Shown in pieces: positions 18,837-27,431 of a DNA stretch of 64,000 bases; within the stretch, counting starts at the first letter, position 1, and each line of letters begins with the position of its first letter. A program made the position numbers and the translations under genes. The notes beneath the pieces were generated by a model. That model saw nothing but the letters and a program-made list of their open reading frames with translations. It searched no databases and was not told where the DNA came from. The DNA comes from Kineosphaera limosa NBRC 100340 (lineage in GTDB: Bacteria; Actinomycetota; Actinomycetes; Actinomycetales; Dermatophilaceae), in NCBI RefSeq assembly GCF_000298215.1, contig NZ_BAHD01000007.1, positions 21,084 through 85,083 on the forward strand. The letters are read 5' to 3'.

Positions 18837-19770
18837 TCGCGGGGCGCCGCCCACGCTCGCCCGGCACGGGGAGCGGGTCCGCATCCACGTGCCCAGTCAG
18901 GCCGACGTACCGCCCTACCGCCGCGCCGTCCTGGCCAGTCAGGAGCGGCTGCGACCGTGGAACCCGGTCAACCCCGGCGACCTGGCCTACCACCTGCGCA
19001 TGCAGTCCGAGGTCCACCGCACCTTCCTGATCCGGGCGCTCGAGTCGACCGGCAACCACGACATCGTCGGCAAGGTCAACGTCACCAACATCGTGCGGGG
19101 GCGGGCGCTGGCGGCGACCCTGGGCTACGACTCCTACGACCCGTACGCCGGCACCGGGCTCTTCACCGAAGGGCTGCGGCTGGTCGTCGACCTGGCCTTC
19201 GACGCCCCGCCGTGGGGGATGGGGCTGCACCGCATCGAGGCCAGCACCCAACCCGGCAACACGCGCAGCGCCGGTGTGCTGCGCGCCCTGGGGTTTCTGC
19301 CGCGCGGCGACTGGCCGGGCTTTCTGTGGCTCGGCGACGCCACGGGCCGGGACGCCTGGCGCGACCACATCACCTACGGGGTGATGCGCGAGCAGTGGCC
19401 GGCGCCGCCGTATGCAGCCCGGGTGCCCGCCCGACCCGCGTTGCTGCTGCTCGTACCCACAGCGCAGCAGGTACAGGTGCCGCGACCCCTGGCGCTGGCC
19501 CGCGCCGCGGCCGTCGAACTCGGCGTCAGCGTCGTGCGCGACGACGAGGAGAGCGACCCCTCCGGCTCGCAGCTGCAACGGTGCCTGGGCGACGCGGTGA
19601 GCGGAGTGGTCGTGCTCTCGGCGCGCGAGCCGCAGCGGCTGCTCGACCGAGTCTTCGACGCCGGCTTCAGCTCCCCGGTCGTGGCGGCGCTCGCGAGCAT
19701 CGCCGGCGCCGCCGACATCGTGCGGCTGGCGCTGCAGGCCCGCGCCGGCGCCGGCGTCAGCGACCCGTGA
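18826..19770 (+). CDS. GNAT-family acetyltransferase with unknown C-terminal domain
   Basis: About 314 residues from a TTG at 18826, which overlaps the end of the amidohydrolase gene; an upstream ATG at 18778 in frame is less likely because it would sit deep inside that gene. Residues about 10-190 resemble RimJ/RimL acetyltransferases: HRIEASTQPGNTRSAGVLRALGF is the acetyl-CoA region, followed by WRDHITYGV. The C-terminal ~110 residues (from ARPALLLLVPTA) form an alpha/beta-looking domain that I do not recognise. The substrate could be a protein N-terminus or a small amine. Start choice is uncertain. Confidence 0.7.
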   Translation: MSADRGAPPTLARHGERVRIHVPSQADVPPYRRAVLASQERLRPWNPVNPGDLAYHLRMQSEVHRTFLIRALESTGNHDIVGKVNVTNIVRGRALAATLGYDSYDPYAGTGLFTEGLRLVVDLAFDAPPWGMGLHRIEASTQPGNTRSAGVLRALGFLPRGDWPGFLWLGDATGRDAWRDHITYGVMREQWPAPPYAARVPARPALLLLVPTAQQVQVPRPLALARAAAVELGVSVVRDDEESDPSGSQLQRCLGDAVSGVVVLSAREPQRLLDRVFDAGFSSPVVAALASIAGAADIVRLALQARAGAGVSDP

Positions 19771-19803
19771 CCTGCGGGTGTGCGGGAGTCCGTCCGGCGT
19801 CTG

Positions 19804-19809
19804 GCACAA
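19804..19809 (+). promoter_or_regulatory. Candidate extended -10 of the rpsP operon
   Basis: The context TGGCACAAT within 19801-19809 is a good extended -10 element about 170 bases upstream of rpsP. A similar TGTGGCAGACT lies upstream of rplS. No strong -35 is visible. The long leader that follows contains the direct repeats at 19895-19937. Confidence 0.4.
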
Positions 19810-19894
19810 TGTCACTCGTACCCGTCTGCCGTAGTCCCCTCTCGACCGCGGCCGGGCGCCTACACACCGAGCTACGGTTCCCCACGACATCCCC

Positions 19895-19937
19895 ACAGTG
19901 GTCTTTCCATACACAGTGGTCTTTCCATAGTGGTCTT
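19895..19937 (+). repeat. Short direct repeats in the rpsP leader
   Basis: ACAGTGGTCTTTCCATA occurs at 19895-19911 and again at 19913-19929, followed by a third partial copy AGTGGTCTT at 19929-19937. The repeat unit is 18 bases. It lies in the untranslated leader just upstream of the rpsP ribosome binding site (AGGAG at 19960-19964). Function unknown; it may be a slippage product or an autoregulatory leader element. Confidence 0.75.
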
Positions 19938-19975
19938 GCCGTGCTCACGATCAAGAAACAGGAGAAACGACCCAC

Positions 19976-20485
19976 GTGGCCGTCAAGATTCGTCTGAAGC
20001 GAATGGGTGCCATTCGCAGCCCGTTCTACCGTGTCGTCGTCATGGACTCGCGCACCAAGCGCGATGGCCGTGCCATCGAGGAGATCGGGCTTTACCACCC
20101 GACGCGTGAGCCCTCGGTCATCGACATCAACTCCGAGCGCGCGCAGTACTGGCTCGGCGTCGGCGCCCAGCCAACCGACCAGGTGCTCAGCCTGCTCAAG
20201 GTGACCGGCGACTGGCAGAAGTTCAAGGGTGAGCCGGGCGCCGAGGGCACCCTCAAGCCGCAGCCCACCAAGCCCAGCAAGCGGGAGCTCTACGAGGCCG
20301 CCATGGCCGCCGCCGGCAAGGCCGACGACGACTTCGCGAAGAGCGGACCGACGCGCAAGAAGGCCGCCAAGGCCGAGGCGCCGGCCGAGGCCGCTGCTCC
20401 TGCGGCCGCCGAGACCGCTGAGGCCGCTGAGGTCCCGGCGGCCGAGGCTGCCGAGGCGGGCGCGGACTCCACCACCGAGGCCTGA
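19976..20485 (+). CDS. rpsP: 30S ribosomal protein S16 with long Ala/Glu-rich tail
   Basis: The first ~85 residues are canonical S16 ([25 protein letters not shown], then [13 protein letters not shown]). S16 binds 16S rRNA in the 30S body. The GTG at 19976 follows AGGAG at 19960-19964. The protein is 169 residues; beyond residue ~95 it has a basic segment ([17 protein letters not shown]) and then an Ala/Glu-rich acidic tail of about 50 residues. Such tails are seen in actinobacterial S16 and are expected to be disordered. The KH-domain gene begins two bases after the stop. Confidence 0.97.
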   Translation: MAVKIRLKRMGAIRSPFYRVVVMDSRTKRDGRAIEEIGLYHPTREPSVIDINSERAQYWLGVGAQPTDQVLSLLKVTGDWQKFKGEPGAEGTLKPQPTKPSKRELYEAAMAAAGKADDDFAKSGPTRKKAAKAEAPAEAAAPAAAETAEAAEVPAAEAAEAGADSTTEA

Positions 20486-20487
20486 TC

Positions 20488-20730
20488 GTGCTCGAGGAGG
20501 CCCTCGAACACCTCGTCAAGGGCATCGTCGACAACGAGGACGAGGTCGTGGTGCGCCGCAAGGAGCTGCGTCGTGGCGAGGTTCTCGAGGTGCGGGTGCA
20601 CCCGGACGATCTCGGTCGCGTCATCGGCCGTTCGGGTCGCACCGCCAGCGCACTGCGCACCGTGGTCGGAGCGCTGGCCGGAGGCAGGCCGGTACGGGTC
20701 GACATCGTCGACACCGACCGGGTGCGCTGA
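20488..20730 (+). CDS. khpA: KH-domain RNA-binding protein KhpA
   Basis: An 80-residue single KH-domain protein. The GxxG loop is in HPDDLGRVIGRSGRTA (IGRSG), preceded by EVRVH and followed by LRTVVGAL. KhpA is a small RNA-binding protein, often forming a dimer with KhpB, and sits between rpsP and rimM in most Gram-positive genomes. It starts at a GTG two bases downstream of rpsP and is clearly co-transcribed. Length and location are typical. Confidence 0.93.
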   Translation: MLEEALEHLVKGIVDNEDEVVVRRKELRRGEVLEVRVHPDDLGRVIGRSGRTASALRTVVGALAGGRPVRVDIVDTDRVR

Positions 20731-20820
20731 GCCGGAGCCCGACGTACTTCCCGGACGGTTCGCACCGCGTCTTCCCGCGTCTGAACGCAGCTGAAGCGGA
20801 CGAATCAGCCGAAACGCACC

Positions 20821-20853
20821 GACAGGGGCGTGCCTCCTGGGCACGCCCCTGTC
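20821..20853 (+). terminator. Strong GC-rich hairpin between khpA and rimM
   Basis: GACAGGGGCGTGC (20821-20833) pairs perfectly with GCACGCCCCTGTC (20841-20853) around a seven-base loop, a 13-base-pair stem. No U-run follows, as is common in actinobacterial terminators. It may end or attenuate the rpsP-khpA transcript before rimM, whose start is 64 bases further on. Confidence 0.7.
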
Positions 20854-20917
20854 GCGCATACACCGAACTTCTCCAGGTAGAACCACCGTCTTTTCGACCA
20901 CCGGAGGTGCCAGGTAG

Positions 20918-21445
20918 ATGGCCAAGGAGGCGCTCGTCGCCCGGATCGGCAAGCCGCACGGCCTTCGCGGGGAGGTGACGGTGCAGGCGCACACCGACGT
21001 CCCGGCGGAGCGGTTCGTGCCGGGAACCGTGTTCGCGACACAACCCGAGCGCGGCGCGCTGACGCTGCGGTCCGCCCGGCTGCACCAGGGCATCTGGCTG
21101 CTGGGCTTCGAGGAGGCCGCCGACCGCACCGCGGCCGAGGCACTGCGCCGCACCCGCCTCGTGGCCCACGTGGACCTCGACGATCCCGACGATGACGACG
21201 ACGCCTGGTACGCCGAAGAACTGGTCGGTCTGCCCGTGCGCGATGTCGACGGTGCGGTGATCGGTGAGGTGACCGATCTGGTCACCCGGCCCGCCCAAGA
21301 TCTGCTGCAGGTGCGCCTGCGCGACGGTCGCACCGGGCTCGTGCCGTTCGTCGAGGCGCTGGTGCCCAGCGTCCAGGCCGGCGCCGGGGCCGAGGACCCG
21401 CACGTCGTGCTCGACGCCCCCGACGGTCTCTTCGACCTCGGCTGA
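20918..21445 (+). CDS. rimM: 16S rRNA processing protein RimM
   Basis: A 175-residue ribosome maturation factor that binds S19 and helps 30S head assembly. The N-terminal barrel starts RIGKPHGLRGEVTVQAHTD, and the C-terminal PRC-barrel-like domain has WYAEELVGLPVRDVDG and VPFVEALVPSV. GGAGG at about 20901 lies upstream of the ATG with slightly long spacing. trmD follows after 18 bases. Order rpsP-khpA-rimM-trmD-rplS is the usual one, here interrupted by a protease gene before rplS. Confidence 0.95.
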   Translation: MAKEALVARIGKPHGLRGEVTVQAHTDVPAERFVPGTVFATQPERGALTLRSARLHQGIWLLGFEEAADRTAAEALRRTRLVAHVDLDDPDDDDDAWYAEELVGLPVRDVDGAVIGEVTDLVTRPAQDLLQVRLRDGRTGLVPFVEALVPSVQAGAGAEDPHVVLDAPDGLFDLG

Positions 21446-21463
21446 CGGGGGAGGCCCGACATC

Positions 21464-22711
21464 GTGCGCATCGACGTCCTGACGATCTTCCCGCAATACC
21501 TCGCGCCGCTGGAGCTCTCCCTTATCGGCAAGGCTCAGCGCGACGGGCTGCTCGACGTGCGGGTGCACGACTTGCGCGAGTTCGCCCACGACCGCCACCG
21601 CACCGTCGACGACACCCCGTACGGCGGGGGAGCCGGGATGGTGATGAAGCCCGAACCGTGGGCGGCGGCGCTCGATGCGCTCGTGGCACCGGCCAAGGGA
21701 TCGGCAGTGGCAGTGGCATCGGCATCGGCATCGGCCACACCGCTACTCATCGTGCCCGGCCCCGCCGGGCGCCCGTTCACGCAGGCGTTCGCCGCCGAGC
21801 TGGCGACCCGGCCGTGGCTGGCGTTCGCGTGCGGCCGCTACGAAGGCATCGACGAGCGGGTCTACGAGTACGCGGCCGACGACCTCGGGTTGCGGGTCGA
21901 GGTCGTCTCGCTCGGCGACTACGTGCTCAACGGCGGGGAGGTCGCGGTGCTGGCGATGGTCGAGGCCATCGCCCGACTAGTGCCGGGCGTTGTCGGCAAC
22001 GCCGAGTCGCTCGTCGAGGAGTCGCACAGCGACGGGCTGTTGGAGTATCCCGTGTACACCAAGCCGGCGAGCTGGCGCGGCCGCGACGTGCCCCCGGTGC
22101 TGCTGGGCGGTGATCACGGCAGGATCGCCGCCTGGCGCCGCGAACGCAGCATCGAACGCACGGTCGCGCGCCGCCCGGACCTGCTCCCCGCGGCGGCCCT
22201 CACGGGACTCCCGAGCGACGATGTCGAGGGCGGCGCCCTACGGATCACCACCGCGGTGCCCGCCGACGCCGCGGAGCTGCTCGTGCTGCAGCGGTGCTGC
22301 TGGCTGGCGGAGGTGCGCGACAACGGCGACTGGGACATTCCGCCGGTCACCGAGGAGCTCGACGACGTGCGCCGCGACCTCTCCCAGTGGTCGCAGTGGG
22401 TGGTGCGCGACCCCTCCGGGCGGCTTGTCGGTGGGGTCCGCGCCCGCCTGCACGGCAACGGCTGGGAGATCGGCCGGCTCATGCTCGCCCCCGATGTGCG
22501 CGGGCGCGGGCTGGGCAAGGCGCTGCTGGAGCACGCGGAGGCCGCGGCCCCCGCCTCCGCCGACATCGCCTATCTCATCACCGGCCAGGCGAGCGCGGCC
22601 AACCTGCGCCGCTACAAACGCGCCGGATACCGGCCCGCCCGCCCGGGCGAGACGGGCTCCGACCCGTTCCGCGGGACCGTCGAACTCGTCAAGCCGCTGC
22701 GACGCGCGTAG
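21464..22711 (+). CDS. trmD: tRNA (guanine-37-N1)-methyltransferase fused to a GNAT domain
   Basis: Residues about 1-240 are TrmD, which methylates G37 of tRNAs to prevent frameshifting: [36 protein letters not shown], and the S-adenosylmethionine knot [10 protein letters not shown]. An Ala/Ser-rich insert (around residues 82-93) is unusual. Residues about 250-415 form a GNAT acetyltransferase domain with the acetyl-CoA motif [14 protein letters not shown] and a YKRAGYRP tail. The GTG start at 21464 follows GGGGGAGG. There is no stop between the domains, so one 415-residue chain is expected. The acetyltransferase substrate is unknown. Confidence 0.93.
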   Translation: MRIDVLTIFPQYLAPLELSLIGKAQRDGLLDVRVHDLREFAHDRHRTVDDTPYGGGAGMVMKPEPWAAALDALVAPAKGSAVAVASASASATPLLIVPGPAGRPFTQAFAAELATRPWLAFACGRYEGIDERVYEYAADDLGLRVEVVSLGDYVLNGGEVAVLAMVEAIARLVPGVVGNAESLVEESHSDGLLEYPVYTKPASWRGRDVPPVLLGGDHGRIAAWRRERSIERTVARRPDLLPAAALTGLPSDDVEGGALRITTAVPADAAELLVLQRCCWLAEVRDNGDWDIPPVTEELDDVRRDLSQWSQWVVRDPSGRLVGGVRARLHGNGWEIGRLMLAPDVRGRGLGKALLEHAEAAAPASADIAYLITGQASAANLRRYKRAGYRPARPGETGSDPFRGTVELVKPLRRA

Positions 22712-23609
22712 CCACCTGCCGGCGCCGCGACCACCAGACCAGCGCTGCTGCGCTCACGCCGATGACGGCGATCTGGACGAGCATGAACGGGCCGCCGACG
22801 CCGGCGCTGCGGTCGAACATCTGGGTGACATCCGTGGTGTAGGAGGCGACCGCCCCCGCCACGACGTTGTTCACGACGTGGATCGCGATCGCCGCCTCCA
22901 GGCCCCCGGTCAGTTGCGTCGCGATCGACAGGGCTACCCCGAAGGCGAGGTAGTAGAGGTTGAGCCACGGGTCGGTCGCCAGGTGAGCCGAGGCGAACAA
23001 CACGGCCGAGACCGTGGTGCCGCCGATGAGCGCGGCCCGCTGCCCGCTGAACCACGAGCCGGCGGCGCGCTGCACGTAGCCGCGGAAGAAGATCTCCTCC
23101 GCCGCCGCCTGCAGGGGCATCAGCAGCACCCCGATGAGCAGGAACGTGAGCCACTGGGGGCTGCGGCCGCCGCCGCCCTGGTCGGCGAACAGCGGCGTGA
23201 ACACGATCATGTAGGCCAAGAACAGGACGAGCAGCAGCGGTACCGGCGTCAGGATCAGCTGCCAGCGCAGGCGCTGCTGCACCGAGGAGTTCCACCCCCA
23301 CGACTGCCGGTGGATGACCCGCACCAGAAACCAGGTGATGGGGATGAGCGCGACGAGGCCCAACAGGCTCCCGGCATAGACCATCGGGGTCATGGCGGTG
23401 AAGTCGAAGGGTCGCCCGAAAACGGAGGCGTCGATCGCCATCGCCCCCAGGGACGCCGCGAAGCTCGCGACGAGCATGAGGATCATGCCGAGCGGGATGC
23501 CGACGGCCGGCTTCCACCAGCGGGCTTTCGTCGTGCGCAGGGTGCTTGAGTACGGCAGGCCGGGTGTCGGTGCCCCCGGTGGGACAAGGTCGGCGTTGAG
23601 GTGACTCAT
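22689..23609 (-). CDS. CPBP-family intramembrane metalloprotease
   Basis: A membrane protein of about 306 residues with about eight hydrophobic segments. It carries the CPBP/Abi signature: [11 protein letters not shown] (motif EExxxR), SAHL in the second motif, and IAIHVVNN (HxxxN) in the third. These are the glutamates and histidines of the intramembrane protease active site. Substrate and role are unknown. The ATG at 23609 is chosen because GGTGGAG lies just before it; an in-frame ATG at 23627 is possible. Its 3' end overlaps the 3' end of trmD by 23 bases, and it interrupts the usual trmD-rplS neighbourhood. Confidence 0.88.
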   Translation of the reverse strand: MSHLNADLVPPGAPTPGLPYSSTLRTTKARWWKPAVGIPLGMILMLVASFAASLGAMAIDASVFGRPFDFTAMTPMVYAGSLLGLVALIPITWFLVRVIHRQSWGWNSSVQQRLRWQLILTPVPLLLVLFLAYMIVFTPLFADQGGGGRSPQWLTFLLIGVLLMPLQAAAEEIFFRGYVQRAAGSWFSGQRAALIGGTTVSAVLFASAHLATDPWLNLYYLAFGVALSIATQLTGGLEAAIAIHVVNNVVAGAVASYTTDVTQMFDRSAGVGGPFMLVQIAVIGVSAAALVWWSRRRQVATRVAAA

Positions 23610-23928
23610 GTCTCCACCATCACCCATCGGGTGGGTGCGTGCGGCGGACGGCTGTCATCGGAGCCCATGACGAAGGCAGGCTGCTGCGATGACATTGTCA
23701 CGGGGTACTCGCGCGCCGGCAGGCGCGACGATTTCGGCCGACCGAGCTCGTTGTGGCAGACTGGATTCTCGCGTCCGCTCCGCGTTCGTGCCCCTGCCAC
23801 AGGGGGGTGAGCACTCCGGGATTCCCGGTCGCCGCGGACCAAACCCAACACTTGTCGGCACTCGGTGTGACACCGAGCGCCCCCGAATCCGTGGGTGACC
23901 TGTGGCACCGCGAGAAAGCGACTTGGCC
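23610..23928. promoter_or_regulatory. Divergent promoter region and rplS leader
   Basis: No gene is supported in this 319-base stretch. TGTGGCAGACT at 23752-23762 is a candidate extended -10 for rplS. A hairpin, CTCGGTG (23861-23867) with CACCGAG (23871-23877) and a three-base loop, lies in the leader and could take part in autoregulation of L19. GAGAAAG at 23912-23918 is the probable ribosome binding site. Confidence 0.45.
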
Positions 23929-24270
23929 ATGCACAAGCTCGACGTTGTCGATGCTCCCAGCCTCCGCGACGACATCCCGGCGTTCCGCGCCGGTGACACC
24001 GTCAAGGTGCACGTCAAGGTCATCGAGGGCACGCGCTCCCGAGTGCAGATCTTCCAGGGCGTCGTCATCCGCCGCCACGGCCGCGGCATCGGCGAGACCT
24101 ACACCGTGCGCAAGGTCAGCTTCGGCGTCGGGGTCGAGCGCACCTTCCCGGTGCACTCCCCGGTCGTGGAGAAGATCGAGGTCGTTACCCGCGGCGACGT
24201 GCGCCGCGCCAAGCTGTACTACCTGCGCAACCTGCGCGGCAAGGCCGCCAAGATCCGCGAAAAGCGCTGA
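23929..24270 (+). CDS. rplS: 50S ribosomal protein L19
   Basis: A 113-residue L19, from MHKLDVVD to the basic C-terminus. Hallmarks: [50 protein letters not shown], and [18 protein letters not shown]19 sits at the 30S-50S interface. I place the start at 23929 because the upstream in-frame codons to 23902 do not resemble L19 and GAGAAAG lies at the right distance. Confidence 0.96.
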   Translation: MHKLDVVDAPSLRDDIPAFRAGDTVKVHVKVIEGTRSRVQIFQGVVIRRHGRGIGETYTVRKVSFGVGVERTFPVHSPVVEKIEVVTRGDVRRAKLYYLRNLRGKAAKIREKR

Positions 24271-24275
24271 CACAC

Positions 24276-24292
24276 GCGGGGATTCGCCCCGC
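24276..24292 (+). terminator. Hairpin after rplS
   Basis: GCGGGG (24276-24281) pairs with CCCCGC (24287-24292) around ATTCG, starting six bases after the rplS stop. No U-run follows. A short actinobacterial-type terminator is likely; it separates rplS from lepB. Confidence 0.5.
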
Positions 24293-24395
24293 CTTCGCAG
24301 TTGCGACACGGCCTGGGTCGGTCACGGCCCGGCTGCGTCGCCTGCTCAGCTTCGGCAGGTAGCGTGCCGCACGTGCGAGACGACAGGACGGCCAG

Positions 24396-25367
24396 ATGAG
24401 CGACGGTTCTCAGCGGGACCCAGCGGATGCCGCGAAACCCTCGGACTCCACCTCAGAGGCGTCGGGGACAGGAGCAGGTGACGACGGCAGGCAGGAGAGC
24501 CGGAGCGCCACCCGTACCCAGGAGCGCGCCGGTGGCCCCTCGCAGGGCAACAGCATCGGGCGCAGCCTGCTGATGTTCCTCAAAGAGGTCGTCATCGTCG
24601 TCGTCCTGGCGGTCGTCCTCTCCCTCGTGCTCAAGACGTGGTTCGTGCAGTCCTTCTGGATTCCGTCGGGCTCGATGAACAACACGCTCGTCAAGGACGA
24701 CCGGGTCAGTGTCTCCAAACTGACCCCTCGGTTCTTCGACCTCAAGCGGGGCGACATCGTCGTCTTCGCGGACCCGGGCGAATGGCTCACCGACGTCGTC
24801 CCGCCGCAGCAGGGTCCCGTCGCCGAGCGGATCAACTCGGTGCTCTCGTGGGTCGGTCTGCTGCCCAACGACGAGGGCAATCACCTCATCAAACGGATCA
24901 TCGGCCTGCCCGGTGACAAGGTGCAGTGCTGCACGGCCGACGGACGGCTGCTGGTCAACAACGCTCCCATCACCGAGCCGTACGTCTACCCCGGTGACCG
25001 GCCCAGCGACATCACGTTCGACATCACGGTGCCGGCCGATCACCTGTGGGTCATGGGCGACCACCGCTCCAACTCCAAGGACTCCCGGTACAACGACGCG
25101 CCCGCGGACAACGGGAGCCTCGGCTCCGTGCCGATCGACAATGTGGTCGGCCGAGCCTTCGCCGTCGTGTGGCCACTGAGCAAGCTGAGCTGGCTGAGCA
25201 CCCCCGAGAGCACGTTCGCGCGGGTGCCCGATCCCGGCGCAGCGCCGGCGGACCCAACGCCCGGTGAGCCGGGGCAGACCAGCCCCGCGCCGCCCGCGAC
25301 GGAGCCGACCCCGGCCCCCACACCGTCTCCGAGCCCCACGGCGGCCACCCCCGCCGGGACGCCGTGA
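24396..25367 (+). CDS. lepB: Signal peptidase I
   Basis: A 323-residue type I signal peptidase that cleaves secretory leader peptides on the outer face of the membrane. After a hydrophilic Ser/Gly-rich N-terminus of ~60 residues there is one membrane segment (VVIVVVLAVVLSLVL). The catalytic serine is in PSGSM (about residue 92), the catalytic lysine in LIKRIIGLPGDKV (about 166), and the conserved MGDHRSNSKDSR follows. The last ~60 residues are rich in Pro, Ala and Thr and probably disordered. TAGCGT at 24360-24365 is a possible -10. The stop overlaps the start of rnhB (GTGA). Confidence 0.95.
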   Translation: MSDGSQRDPADAAKPSDSTSEASGTGAGDDGRQESRSATRTQERAGGPSQGNSIGRSLLMFLKEVVIVVVLAVVLSLVLKTWFVQSFWIPSGSMNNTLVKDDRVSVSKLTPRFFDLKRGDIVVFADPGEWLTDVVPPQQGPVAERINSVLSWVGLLPNDEGNHLIKRIIGLPGDKVQCCTADGRLLVNNAPITEPYVYPGDRPSDITFDITVPADHLWVMGDHRSNSKDSRYNDAPADNGSLGSVPIDNVVGRAFAVVWPLSKLSWLSTPESTFARVPDPGAAPADPTPGEPGQTSPAPPATEPTPAPTPSPSPTAATPAGTP

Positions 25368-26350
25368 GCGGCAGGCCCCCCACTGGTAGCGAGGTCGGAG
25401 CGCGAACCCCGGCGGTTCGGCGGGCTCGTCGACCCACGTGGTCGAGCAAGCCGTCGCTGCGGGTCGAGCGCGACCTGCAGCGCCAGGGGTACCGGCTCGT
25501 GGCCGGCATGGACGAGGTCGGCCGCGGAGCGTTGGCCGGGCCCGTCAGCGTCGGGGTCGTCGTGATCGACGAGGGCTGCCGATCCGCGCCGACCGGTTTG
25601 AAGGACTCCAAACTGCTGCCCGCGCGCCGCCGCGAGGAGCTCGTGGCCCCCGTGCGGCGCTGGGCTCTGGCCTTCGGGGTCGGGCACGCCAGCGCCGCCG
25701 AGATCGACGCCGTCGGGATCATGGCGGCCCTGCGGTTGGCGGGCCGGCGCGCTCTGGCCGCGGCCGGGGTGCGACCCGATGTCATCGTGCTCGACGGCAA
25801 CCACGACTGGCTGACCGATCCGCGGCGCGAGGGACTGCTGGGATTCACCGAGCCCGAGCCGGCCGCCCTCGCCGGTCACCCGGCCACCGAGGTCGCCGAT
25901 GCCAGCGAGGCCAGCGAGTCGCTGTCCGGCGAGGTGCCGCTCGTGCGCACCCTCATCAAGGGCGACATGCGCTGCTCCTCGGTGGCGGGCGCCTCCGTGC
26001 TGGCCAAGGTCGAGCGCGACGCGATGATGGTGTCGCTGGCCGCGCAGTACCCCGAGTACGGCTGGGTCGGCAACAAGGGCTACGCGGCGACCGAGCACCG
26101 CGCCGCCCTGCTGCGCTTGGGGGCCTGTGAGCTGCACCGACGGTCGTGGAACCTGCTGGCTGCCCCCACCGCGAGCGATCCCGAAGGCGACGAGCCGAAG
26201 TGTGCCGACGACGGGCCGGAGAAGCGGGGTTGTGACACCGCCGGCGACTCGGCCGCCCGGGGGCTTCGCGGTAGCGCGGGCATGAGTGATGATGGGCTGG
26301 CGTCCCCGGCGGGGGCGCAACTGCTGGACGTGGAGGTGAGCCGGGCGTGA
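25364..26350 (+). CDS. rnhB: Ribonuclease HII
   Basis: A 328-residue RNase HII, which removes ribonucleotides and RNA primers from RNA-DNA hybrids. The catalytic acidic residues lie in GMDEVGRGALAGP (about residue 50) and VLDGNHDW (about 145), with the conserved GASVLAKVERD near residue 210. The chain is longer than usual: a basic ~35-residue N-terminal extension, an insert around residues 155-190 after the second acidic motif, and a ~60-residue C-terminal tail with no recognisable domain. It overlaps lepB upstream and the DUF2469 gene downstream by four bases each, giving a coupled operon. Confidence 0.93.
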   Translation: MSGRPPTGSEVGARTPAVRRARRPTWSSKPSLRVERDLQRQGYRLVAGMDEVGRGALAGPVSVGVVVIDEGCRSAPTGLKDSKLLPARRREELVAPVRRWALAFGVGHASAAEIDAVGIMAALRLAGRRALAAAGVRPDVIVLDGNHDWLTDPRREGLLGFTEPEPAALAGHPATEVADASEASESLSGEVPLVRTLIKGDMRCSSVAGASVLAKVERDAMMVSLAAQYPEYGWVGNKGYAATEHRAALLRLGACELHRRSWNLLAAPTASDPEGDEPKCADDGPEKRGCDTAGDSAARGLRGSAGMSDDGLASPAGAQLLDVEVSRA

Positions 26351-26670
26351 GTTCTGAAGACCTGGAGAAGTACGAGACCGAGATGGAGCTGCAGCTCTAT
26401 CGGGAGTACCGCGACGTGGTCGGACTGTTCTCGCACGTCGTCGAGACCGAGCGCCGGTTCTACCTGTGCAACTCCGTCGACGTGAAGGTGCGCGGCGACG
26501 CCGGCGAGGTGTACTTCGACGTCTCGATGTCGGACGCCTGGGTGTGGGACGTCTACCGCCCAGCGCGGTTCGTCAAGAACGTGCGCGTGGTGACATTCAA
26601 GGACGTCAACATCGAAGAGCTCGCCAAGTCCGACCTCGAGTTGCCCGACGACGATAAGTTCTCTTCCTGA
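26347..26670 (+). CDS. DUF2469 family protein
   Basis: A 107-residue acidic protein of the DUF2469 family, which is restricted to Actinobacteria and normally found between rnhB and yraN, as here. It begins MSSEDLEKYETEMELQLYREYRDVVGLF and continues with a conserved RRFYLCNSVDVKV segment. Function unknown. It starts at a GTG overlapping rnhB by four bases. Confidence 0.92.
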   Translation: MSSEDLEKYETEMELQLYREYRDVVGLFSHVVETERRFYLCNSVDVKVRGDAGEVYFDVSMSDAWVWDVYRPARFVKNVRVVTFKDVNIEELAKSDLELPDDDKFSS

Positions 26671-26770
26671 TCCACAAGCCTCCAGCGCCGGTGGGGCCCA
26701 TCCACAGGTAGGCGTCGCTGCGTCTGCGCGCAGGGGTCTGTTCGCGGTAGGTCTGCTGCCCAATCGAGGA

Positions 26771-27148
26771 GTGAAGGGGCAGCGGATCATGGGCGGACGT
26801 AATCGCGCGGTGGGCGCCTACGGTGAGCGGGTGGCCGCGCGTCGGCTCCTCGAGTTGGGCTACGAGATCTTGGCGACCAACTGGCGCTGCCGGGAGGGGG
26901 AGGTCGACATCATCGCCCTCGACGGCACCTGCCTGGTCGTCGTCGAGGTCAAGACCCGCACGAGCGACCGCTTCGGCTCCCCGATCGAGGCCATCACGCC
27001 GCGTAAGGCCGCGCGGCTGCGCCGATTGGCGGGCACCTGGCTGGCGCAGCACCCGCACGTGGCCAGCCGCCGCGTGCGCATCGACATCGTCGGCGTCCGG
27101 CAGCCGCCGCGCGGTGCCGCTGAGGTGACCCACCTGATGGGCGTCTGA
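26771..27148 (+). CDS. yraN: YraN family (UPF0102) protein, nuclease-fold
   Basis: A 125-residue YraN protein. The restriction-endonuclease-like core motif is visible: GEVDIIALDG, with the first acidic residue, then VVVEVKTR, giving the D...ExK arrangement. The C-terminal part (ITPRKAARLRRLAGTWL) is the usual helix. Biological role is unsettled, but its constant position next to comM and dprA suggests DNA processing. A GTG at 26771 is used; an ATG at 26789 would remove six residues. It lies between copies of TCCACAGG. Confidence 0.9.
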   Translation: MKGQRIMGGRNRAVGAYGERVAARRLLELGYEILATNWRCREGEVDIIALDGTCLVVVEVKTRTSDRFGSPIEAITPRKAARLRRLAGTWLAQHPHVASRRVRIDIVGVRQPPRGAAEVTHLMGV

Positions 27149-27262
27149 GCGGAGCCTGTTGGGGGCTTCTCCGCACGAATCGCCGTCCACAGGGGGCATC
27201 GGGTCCCGGGGTGCATCCACAGGCGACTAGGCCGAATTCTGCGGGCCGAGGCACTCCTTGCC

Positions 27263-27268
27263 TAATGT
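27263..27268 (+). promoter_or_regulatory. -10 box (TAATGT) placed for a leaderless start
   Basis: TAATGT, preceded by TGCC, fits the TANNNT pattern and ends seven bases before the GTG at 27276. It could drive a leaderless transcript through the short ORF into comM. No clear -35 is visible. Confidence 0.45.
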
Positions 27269-27275
27269 CCGGGCC

Positions 27276-27431
27276 GTGACCGACAACCTCTTTCTCCACC
27301 AACTCCACCAACTCCACCAGCTCGACCAGAGCGCCGCCGCCTGGGGCGTGCCAATGCCGCTCAGCGCCGCTGGCGCCGCCCCGGTCCGCCGCGCCGCCGA
27401 GCCCGCGAACCGATCGGGGCACCGGCCATGA
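27276..27431 (+). CDS. Short ORF (51 residues) coupled to comM
   Basis: A GTG-started frame of 51 codons whose stop overlaps the comM start as ATGA. The N-terminus reads LHQLHQLHQL, an amphipathic repeat encoded by CTCCACCAA triplets; the rest is Ala/Pro/Arg-rich. I recognise no family. The overlap with comM and the well-placed -10 box argue for real translation, either as a small protein or as a coupling leader that delivers ribosomes to comM. High GC content makes chance open frames common, so confidence is moderate. Confidence 0.4.
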   Translation: MTDNLFLHQLHQLHQLDQSAAAWGVPMPLSAAGAAPVRRAAEPANRSGHRP

